From contig JAUVAM010000010.1 of assembly GCA_030591745.1 (NCBI GenBank), positions 1 to 16,509 on the forward strand: 16,509 bases of DNA, written 5' to 3'. The notes below the pieces were generated by a model that ran no database searches, had not been told where the DNA came from, and worked only from the letters and a program-made list of their open reading frames with translations. The DNA is from Deltaproteobacteria bacterium. Its GTDB lineage: Bacteria > Myxococcota > B64-G9. A program made the translations under genes and the position numbers. Below, in pieces: positions 1-5,393 of the stretch. The stretch's first letter is position 1. Every line of letters starts with the position of its first letter.

Positions 1-653
1 CTCTCGGTGAGGACCTGGGCGCGAAGCAAGGCCTCGGGCAGGTGCGTCCAGCCAAGGGCCAACTCGCGCAGTTCTTGTCGGCTTGCAACCGCCGGATCCG
101 CGTAGTCCAGCATGTCTAAGGCAGCCTTGGTCGGATCGGCGAAGGCCCGTTTGGCCCAGCGAGCAGCCGCTCCGGAGCGACTCAGGCGCCAGCCGCGCAC
201 CCGCAAAGAAGAGGGCAGCTTGATGGCCGTGCCGATGATTATCAGACCGGCGATACGCTCTGGTTGATGCAGGGCAAGCCACAGGCCGGCCAGCCCGGCT
301 TCTCCGTGGGCCACCAACCAGGGGCGTTCAATCTTTGTTTCTTCAATGATTGTGTCGATGAGACCGGCCAAGGCCGCGGGATCATATGGCCGCGACCTTT
401 GGGATTCGCGGATCGGACTGAAGAGGTCCGGCAAGATCACCTTGAATTGTTCAGACAAAGGCCGCAGTAAGTGGCGAAAGGAATAAGGCGTGCTCCAGAG
501 TCCATGCAGCAGCATGATGTCACTGCCCCGGCCGGCGCTTTGATAAGTAAGCGACGGTCCGTCAGGGCCCAAGCTCAAGCGACGATTCGGGTGCAGAAAA
601 AAGTCATGCTCCTCGCTGGGCAGCTCTGGCATGTCGGACAAGCGCACGCGCAA
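1..653 (-). CDS. alpha/beta-hydrolase-fold protein, partial (C-terminus off the left edge), nucleophile elbow altered
   Basis: About 217 codons are visible before the window ends. The fold is recognisable from an oxyanion-hole segment reading LLHGLWSTPYSF, a following strand VILPDLF, and a nucleophile-elbow region LVAHGEAGLAGLWLALHQPE, followed by a strand GLIIIG. In active members the elbow is small-x-Ser-x-small (GHSxG). Here it reads A-H-G-E-A, so the serine position (303-305) is glycine. The protein may therefore be non-catalytic, or it may use another residue; the acid and histidine of the triad would lie outside the window. The start is uncertain. TTG at 653 has a GGAGGA ribosome site 7 nt upstream (661-666) and a weak promoter match (TTGCAA 716-711, 17-nt spacer, TATTCA 693-688). 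The frame stays open to an ATG at 707, but that start has no convincing ribosome site. Substrate unknown. Confidence 0.8.
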   Translation of the reverse strand, partial: MRVRLSDMPELPSEEHDFFLHPNRRLSLGPDGPSLTYQSAGRGSDIMLLHGLWSTPYSFRHLLRPLSEQFKVILPDLFSPIRESQRSRPYDPAALAGLIDTIIEETKIERPWLVAHGEAGLAGLWLALHQPERIAGLIIIGTAIKLPSSLRVRGWRLSRSGAAARWAKRAFADPTKAALDMLDYADPAVASRQELRELALGWTHLPEALLRAQVLTE

Positions 654-722
654 GGTCCATTCCTCCAATAAAAAGAGATACCTTGCCTGAATACACCGCC
701 GCTGCATCCTTTGCAAGCATCC

Positions 723-779
723 CGAAATTGGGTGTCATGTGATTCAAATGGATGCGAAATTGGGTGCCATGTGATTCGA
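723..779. repeat. two 25-bp direct repeats, 32-bp period
   Basis: Copy 1 is 723-747 and copy 2 is 755-779. They match at 23 of 25 positions and share the core CGAAATTGGGTG and the end CATGTGATTC. Their 3' side runs into a shorter degenerate tandem repeat based on ATTCGAAAGGG (774-784, 785-795, and a diverged TTTGAAGGA at 796-804). They lie about 200 nt downstream of the transposase gene and just upstream of the hydrolase. They could be transposase-associated repeats or operator sites; no copy was noticed elsewhere in the window. Confidence 0.75.
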
Positions 780-927
780 AAGGGATTCGAAAGGATTTGA
801 AGGATCCTTGGTTGCGGATTCGACAATTTTACGAAACGGATCGTTTCTTCCTTTTTCGGTTGTCAGGAATTCATTCTGATTGGTTTGATGCTTGAAGGAA
901 TCCAGGGAATGGGCGCACCGGTGCCCG

Positions 928-945
928 GACTCGAAGTCGATCTAC
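928..945 (-). repeat. candidate REP-like element: GTAG plus small hairpin, downstream of the transposase
   Basis: On the minus strand GTAG (945-942) is followed by GACT-TCG-AGTC (938-928), a 4-bp stem with a 3-nt loop. RayT enzymes recognise a conserved tetranucleotide (GTAG in enterobacteria) beside a stem-loop. The arrangement fits, but the stem is short and could occur by chance. Confidence 0.25.
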
Positions 946-979
946 ATTGGTTTTGGGAGGGGAATCCGAATTTCAAGGT

Positions 980-1911
980 TTAAGTGGGCGGGTCGGGCCC
1001 GCAGAAGGCAAGCGGCGGCGGGAAGCAGTTCTCGGGAAATCGTACGTTCAGCTCTCCAGCGCGCAAGCGCTTAGAGGCCACCCGATATTGATCCACAAAC
1101 CACCTGTAGTTATCCCGATACGCTCTCCATTTGTCAGGGTCGGAACAGTGACACAGCGGGGCCGGTGATCGCTTGACCTTCTTGGGACGACTGTGCGGCC
1201 CCTGTCTCAGCACGCCGCGAACACCCAGTACCCGTTTGCCTTCCCGTTCGTAATGCTTGCGAGTTTCTTGTTCGATGCTCGCCACGAGGGTGCGGTACCA
1301 GGCTCGCTGTTCTCCCTGGCTCAAACCTTCGAGGCAGGGCAAGGGGCTCAAGGGGACATCGTATTTTTTGCAAACTCACCATGGTGGTACTCAACACCCG
1401 CTTTTCTGGCTTCATACTCCTTCGTTCGGTCATACCAGACCCCGGACAACTTTTTTCCCATCGTGACGGCTTCGATGCAGTTGACGCCTGGCCAATCCCT
1501 GGGCCGCAGAACAAGACCTTCTTTGCAGCCGTGGGACAGAATGTAGACAGCCCGCTTGAGGAAATCCTTGTCGTCGAGAATGGCAATCGAGGTGTAACGC
1601 CGTCCCCAGAACTTTTCTCTCCAGTGGTGAAGCCGTCCTGCTTCACGGGCCAGACTGGAGTTAAGGTAAGCCATGAAGCTAGAGAGCAATTGCACGTTCG
1701 GTGCCGTGATTATTAGATGTATGTGGTTGGATGCCGCCACGAAAAGGTGAAGAAGAATGCCGCTATGGCGCTCAAGAGCCCTTCCCTGGACACCCAAAAC
1801 GATCTCGTTGAGTTCTTTCGAGGGACGCAAGAGCAATCTTCCCTGAATCGCACGAATGGTGATCTCGAAGGTCGTATTCGGATCTTGCATGTGTCGAAGG
1901 CGTCGTCCCAT
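980..1911 (-). CDS. REP-associated tyrosine transposase (RayT, Y1 HUH family), split by a -1 frameshift
   Basis: The 0-frame part spans 1911-1348 and the -1 frame continues to 980, giving about 310 residues when joined. RayTs are single-strand HUH endonucleases of the IS200/IS605 superfamily that act on REP palindromes. Visible features are the family's N-terminal segment (TIRAIQGRLLLRPS-like), the HUH pair in SNHIHL (His63, His65 from the ATG at 1911), the core LNSSLAREAGRL and REKFWGRRY, and a candidate catalytic tyrosine in AVYILSHG (Tyr123). The C-terminal half reads KKYDVPLSPLPC through to FPENCFPPPLAF, which is the usual continuation of this family. The 0 frame ends at TGA 1350-1348; the -1 frame is closed by TGA at 1378-1376, so the shift must occur between them. 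A six-A run lies exactly there. The frame is open upstream to 1956, but homologous sequence begins at 1911. No strong ribosome site is visible. Confidence 0.82.
1363..1369 (-). promoter_or_regulatory. candidate -1 frameshift slippery heptamer A AAA AAT
   Basis: Read on the minus strand in the transposase 0 frame the codons are GCA AAA AAT ACG, so the heptamer A AAA AAT has the X XXY YYZ form used by IS-element frameshifting. Slipping back one base gives AAA AAA TAC GAT, which enters the frame carrying the conserved C-terminal half. The alternative is a one-base indel in a homopolymer, from mutation or sequencing. Confidence 0.5.
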
Positions 1912-1919
1912 GACGAATT

Positions 1920-1938
1920 GTAGAAGCAAGAGGCTTGC
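1920..1938 (+). repeat. candidate REP-like element: GTAG plus hairpin, upstream of the transposase
   Basis: GTAG (1920-1923) is followed after two bases by GCAAG-AGG-CTTGC (1926-1938), a perfect 5-bp stem with a 3-nt loop, directly 5' of the transposase start. With the element at 928-945 in the opposite orientation it would flank the gene. Support is modest because the motif is short. Confidence 0.3.
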
Positions 1939-2126
1939 CAAATTGGATGGTTTCATCTGGCCTGGTGTAATGGATGGTAAGTACAGACATTTTCAGGATT
2001 GCTCTAGGCGTTGGTATTACTCGGAGAACTCCCCGTGTCCGAAAACCAAACACTCTGGTTCCACTTCACTCCACTGTTCACATGGCCCTCTCTTTGGGGT
2101 AATGATGTGGCACGGAGGAAAAGCGA

Positions 2127-3797
2127 ATGAGCAAGGAGTCGGACAAGCAAGGCATTCAAGAGGCCAAGGCGGCTTGGGATCAGGGCATGGTGGCCAAGAC
2201 CTTGGCCAAGAGGCCCGAGCGCCAGGACCAATTCACCACATCATCGGGCACCCCCATGGAGCGCCTCTACACGCCCGCGGAGGGGGCCGGCGAACCCCAC
2301 CTGGAAGAACTGGGCATGCCAGGTCAATACCCGTTCACACGCGGTGTGCAGCCCACCATGTATAGGGGACGCTTCTGGACCATGCGGCAATACGCGGGCT
2401 TCGGCTCCGCGGCGGAGACCAATACCCGCTTCCGTTATCTGCTGGATCAGGGACAGACCGGTCTATCGGTGGCCTTTGATTTGCCCACCCAGATGGGCTA
2501 CGACCCGGATCATCCGATGGCCCTGGGTGAAGTGGGCAAGGTGGGGGTGAGCATTGCGAGTTTGGACGACATGCGCCAGCTCTTTGACCAGATCCCCCTG
2601 GAGAAGGTCTCCACCTCCATGACCATCAACTCCACGGCGGCCATCCTTTTGGCCATGTATGTGGCGGTGGCCGAGGAGCAGGGGGCGGGCAGTGAGGTGC
2701 TGCGGGGCACCATCCAAAACGACATTCTGAAAGAATACGTGGCTCGTGGAACTTACATCTTTCCGCCCCGGCCCAGCTTGCGCATCATCACGGACCTCTT
2801 TGTTCACTGCAAAGAGCGGATGCCCAAGTTTAACACCATCTCCATCTCGGGCTACCACATCCGAGAAGCCGGCTCCACGGCCGCACAGGAGCTTGCCTTC
2901 ACCCTGGCCCATGGCATTGCCTATGTTCAGGCCGCCGTGGACGCGGGCCTGGAGGTGGACGCCTTTGCCGGTCGCTTGTCTTTCTTTTTCGGTTGCCACA
3001 ACAATTTCTTAGAGGAAGTCGGGAAGTTCAGGGCCGCTCGTCGCATGTGGGCACGGATTATGCGCGATCGATTCGGCGCCAAGCAGGAACGATCCTGCTC
3101 TTTGCGTTTTCATACCCAGACCTGCGGCGCTACCTTGACGGCCCAGCAGCCGGACAACAACGTGGTTCGGGTGGCCATGCAGGCCCTGGCCGCCGTTTTG
3201 GGTGGCACCCAAAGTTTGCATACCAACTCCCGGGACGAAGCTTTGGCCTTGCCCAGCGAAGAGGCGGCGCGTATCGCGCTCAGAACGCAGCAGGTCATCG
3301 CCTATGAGTTCGGGGTGGGTGACGTGGTGGATCCCCTGGGTGGCTCGTACGCCATTGAGGCCTTGACCGATCAGGTGGAAGAAGAGGCATTGGGCCTGAT
3401 CAAGCGCATCGATGAGATGGGCGGGGCGGTCAAGGCCATCGAGGAGGGCTTTTTACAGCGCGCCATCGCCGACTCCTCCTATGAATACCAAAAGAGCATC
3501 GAGTCCAATGAGCGAATCATCGTCGGCGTCAATCGCTTCACTTCGGAAGAGAGCGTCCAACCCAATTTGCTCAAGGTCTCGGAAGAAGTGGGTCGGCAGT
3601 CGGTCGAACGCATCAAGGCCTACCGGCAAAAACGAGACGAGGAAAAGGCCCAGGCCTCCCTGGAAGCCGTTCGGAAAGCAGCTCGTGGCGAGGATAACCT
3701 GTTCGAGCCCATTTTGCGCTCGGTCAAGCTGGGCTGCACCACCGGCGAGGTGGCCGACGCCTTGCGCGATATCTTCGGTGGCTATCAGGAACCCTGA
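2127..3797 (+). CDS. mcmA1: methylmalonyl-CoA mutase, catalytic (substrate-binding) subunit without B12 domain
   Basis: The 556-residue protein covers the TIM-barrel catalytic part of coenzyme-B12-dependent acyl-CoA mutases, which interconvert (R)-methylmalonyl-CoA and succinyl-CoA in the cytoplasm. Diagnostic residues fall at the numbers used for the Propionibacterium enzyme: Tyr89 in [10 protein letters not shown], Gln197 in GTIQNDI, Arg207 in [11 protein letters not shown] and His244 in [11 protein letters not shown]. Tyr89 with Arg207 favours methylmalonyl-CoA over isobutyryl-CoA mutase (Phe/Gln) and 2-hydroxyisobutyryl-CoA mutase (Ile). The chain ends at [17 protein letters not shown], where this subunit type stops. 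The cobalamin-binding DxHxxG module is absent and must be a separate subunit, not encoded in the window. GGAGGA (2114-2119) sits 7 nt before the ATG. The epimerase gene follows after 20 nt. Confidence 0.95.
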   Translation: MSKESDKQGIQEAKAAWDQGMVAKTLAKRPERQDQFTTSSGTPMERLYTPAEGAGEPHLEELGMPGQYPFTRGVQPTMYRGRFWTMRQYAGFGSAAETNTRFRYLLDQGQTGLSVAFDLPTQMGYDPDHPMALGEVGKVGVSIASLDDMRQLFDQIPLEKVSTSMTINSTAAILLAMYVAVAEEQGAGSEVLRGTIQNDILKEYVARGTYIFPPRPSLRIITDLFVHCKERMPKFNTISISGYHIREAGSTAAQELAFTLAHGIAYVQAAVDAGLEVDAFAGRLSFFFGCHNNFLEEVGKFRAARRMWARIMRDRFGAKQERSCSLRFHTQTCGATLTAQQPDNNVVRVAMQALAAVLGGTQSLHTNSRDEALALPSEEAARIALRTQQVIAYEFGVGDVVDPLGGSYAIEALTDQVEEEALGLIKRIDEMGGAVKAIEEGFLQRAIADSSYEYQKSIESNERIIVGVNRFTSEESVQPNLLKVSEEVGRQSVERIKAYRQKRDEEKAQASLEAVRKAARGEDNLFEPILRSVKLGCTTGEVADALRDIFGGYQEP

Positions 3798-3817
3798 TCG
3801 AAAAGAGGAGAGGCGAA

Positions 3818-4213
3818 ATGAAACTGAATCACATCGGCATCGCGGTCGAAGACATGGAAGCGGCGCGCAAGCTCTATGGTGAAGTCATGGGTTTCAAGGT
3901 GGGTGAGCCTGAACATTTGGTCGACCGAGGCCTGATGGTTTGCTTCGTGGACGTGGGCGGCGCGAATGTGGAGTTGCTCTACCCCACCGATCCCGAGTCG
4001 GCCGTGGGCAAATTTTTGGCCAAAAAAGGACCAGGTATCCATCACCTCTGCTACGAAGTCGACGACGTCCAGGCCAAGTTGGACAGCCTGAAAGCCTCCG
4101 GCGTCAGATTGCTGAATGAGACCCCCATGCCCGGCGCCCACAACACCCTCGTGGCCTTCGTGCACCCCAAAAGCGTGGGCGGCGTATTGACCGAGTTCTG
4201 CCAACCAGCCTGA
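3818..4213 (+). CDS. mce: methylmalonyl-CoA epimerase
   Basis: This is a 131-residue protein of the vicinal-oxygen-chelate (glyoxalase) superfamily that converts (S)- to (R)-methylmalonyl-CoA, the substrate of the mutase encoded just upstream. It has the two-module layout of the family: MKLNHIGIAVEDMEAARKLY opens module one, and GIHHLCYEVDDVQAKLDSL opens module two. Likely metal ligands are His5, Glu52 in NVELL, His75 or His76, and Glu126 in LTEFC. The end region with HPKSVGGVLTEFC is typical. GAGGAG precedes the ATG at a good distance. The 20-nt gap to the mutase implies one transcript. The stop codon lies only 7 nt from the stop of the convergent minus-strand gene. Confidence 0.95.
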   Translation: MKLNHIGIAVEDMEAARKLYGEVMGFKVGEPEHLVDRGLMVCFVDVGGANVELLYPTDPESAVGKFLAKKGPGIHHLCYEVDDVQAKLDSLKASGVRLLNETPMPGAHNTLVAFVHPKSVGGVLTEFCQPA

Positions 4214-4220
4214 GCAGGGG

Positions 4221-4628
4221 TCAGATTCGGAATACGCCTTTATCGGGGTCTGAGAACCAGACTTCCAGATCATCCAAATGTTCAGATAGCCAGGTCAGCA
4301 GGGCTTCGGGGTCTTTGTCGCTGACGACGGGCCACTTGCCGCTTTTGGCCTGTAGCCGTTTGAAGTTGATGCTGGCTGTGCCGGTGGCGATGATCTGTAT
4401 GTCTTTCAGGAAGTTTTTGGCTTTTTCCAGTTTGCCCTTGTGGGCGTGGCCTTCTTCTTCATTCTTTAGTGGGTTGGGCATGTTGTCCAGCAGTTCGGAC
4501 CCACCGGATTGGATGCGCGCCAGGATTACCCGGTCGGCATCACCGAAATGAGTCGGGGAAATTTGGCCCTGTTCGGTGACGCCGATGGCCACGCCCAGCC
4601 ATTCATTCTGGGTGGGGGTTTTGTTCAT
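4221..4628 (-). CDS. NifX/NifB-type dinitrogenase iron-molybdenum cofactor biosynthesis-like small protein
   Basis: The 135-residue protein resembles the NifX/NafY/NifB-C domain (Nitro_FeMo-Co), an RNaseH-like fold that binds metal clusters in nitrogenase assembly and has many members of unknown role in non-fixers. Visible family features are an opening strand LGVAIGVTEQGQISPTHFGDA, a variable His-containing segment EEEGHAHKGKLEKAK, then FLKDIQIIATGTASINFKRL and a closing KWPVVS strand. The stretch DPEALLTWLSEHLDDLEVWF adds a C-terminal helix. No nif genes are visible, so a nitrogenase role is unlikely from context. The ATG overlaps the tatC stop as ATGA, which indicates translational coupling. 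The longer reading of this frame up to 5300 is a shadow of tatC. Function unknown; the family call is fairly secure. Confidence 0.75.
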   Translation of the reverse strand: MNKTPTQNEWLGVAIGVTEQGQISPTHFGDADRVILARIQSGGSELLDNMPNPLKNEEEGHAHKGKLEKAKNFLKDIQIIATGTASINFKRLQAKSGKWPVVSDKDPEALLTWLSEHLDDLEVWFSDPDKGVFRI

Positions 4629-5383
4629 GGATTCTGATCCTTCCCTTCGTTGTTCGATTTTTCCTTGGCCCTGACTACGAAGCGGGCGGCAAAGAGGCCC
4701 AGCTCGAACAAGAAGTACATGGGTACGGCCATGATGGCCTGGTTGAGGGGATCGGGCGTCGGGGTGATGATGGCGGCGATGATAAAGGAGGCCAACAGCA
4801 CATATTTGCGGTATTTGGCCAGGGTGTTGGGGTGTACCAGGCCCACGGCGGAGATCAAAAAGACGATGACCGGTGTTTCGAAGACTACGCCGAAAGCGAA
4901 CATGAACATGGCCGCGTTGGACAGGTAGCTTTTGAGTGACAAGACGATTTGGGTTTTGTCGGCCATCTGCCCGACGGAAAAGGCCGCCGCGTTGGGCAGC
5001 ACGATGAAGTAACAGAAGGCGGTGCCTCCGAGGAAGAATAGGGTGGCGACAAGGATGAAAGGCAGGGCCAATTTGCGCTCGCGCGGATTTAATCCGGGCG
5101 AGATAAACCACCAGAACTGCTGAAAGATGATTGGGATGGCCAAAAGAATGCCGCCGATGAGGCCCAGCTTGAGTTTGTAGAAGATGGGCTCGAAAATGCC
5201 CAGGTACACGGGCTCTGATCCTTCCGGCAAAAGTCCCTCGATGGGCAGGCGGATTGCCCAGTCCAGCCAATCGGAAAAATAGAAGGCCACGCAAAAACAC
5301 ACCAGCACCGCGATGCCGGAAACCATCAAGGCGCGCCTCAGCTCGCCAAGATGCTCGGTGAAGGTGAGTTTCTTTTCGCCCAT
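4625..5383 (-). CDS. tatC: twin-arginine translocase subunit TatC
   Basis: TatC is the inner-membrane receptor for twin-arginine signal peptides. This 252-residue copy has the usual length and six hydrophobic spans. Family landmarks are the N-terminal cytoplasmic motif FTEHLGELRRAL (Glu14), FEPIF after the first periplasmic loop, PGLNPRERK with Glu102 (matching Escherichia coli Glu103, a signal-peptide contact), the periplasmic FIVLPNAAAF, and the late segment TPTPDPLNQAIMAVPMYFLFE. The start ATG lies 10 nt downstream of the chemoreceptor stop, and the stop overlaps the next gene's ATG, so it sits inside a compact operon. No tatA or tatB is in the window. The ribosome site before ATG is weak, which fits coupling to upstream translation. 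Confidence 0.96.
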   Translation of the reverse strand: MGEKKLTFTEHLGELRRALMVSGIAVLVCFCVAFYFSDWLDWAIRLPIEGLLPEGSEPVYLGIFEPIFYKLKLGLIGGILLAIPIIFQQFWWFISPGLNPRERKLALPFILVATLFFLGGTAFCYFIVLPNAAAFSVGQMADKTQIVLSLKSYLSNAAMFMFAFGVVFETPVIVFLISAVGLVHPNTLAKYRKYVLLASFIIAAIITPTPDPLNQAIMAVPMYFLFELGLFAARFVVRAKEKSNNEGKDQNP

Positions 5384-5393
5384 GGTCGTCGAG

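Larger units (their letters stand above)
654..979. other. gene-free stretch between the hydrolase and the transposase
   Basis: No ORF here has family resemblance or a ribosome site. The stretch is more AT-rich than its surroundings. It holds a pair of 25-bp direct repeats (723-779), a run of degenerate 11-bp direct repeats (774-804), the palindrome AAGGATCCTT (800-809) and two small inverted repeats near 911-938. It also contains the putative ribosome site and weak promoter of the hydrolase gene. Confidence 0.6.

Noticed and set aside
575..826. 83-codon minus-strand ORF covering the hydrolase start and the direct repeats
   Set aside because: It is out of frame with the hydrolase, has no ribosome site, and its sequence comes from the repeats.
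905..950. tRNA-like fragment (ACTCGAAGTC resembling a T-loop, with a nearby GC palindrome)
   Set aside because: No acceptor, D-arm or anticodon arm can be assembled around it.
2077..2106. Promoter for the mutase operon: TTCACA, 18-nt spacer, AATGAT
   Set aside because: The -10 match is poor, and the start point would fall at the ribosome site itself. The true promoter is probably elsewhere in 1940-2100.
4216..4256. GGGGTCAGATTC-type motif, reminiscent of some REP sequences
   Set aside because: It lies at the 3' end of a coding sequence, has only one weak partial echo nearby (GGGGTCTGAG), and forms no hairpin.
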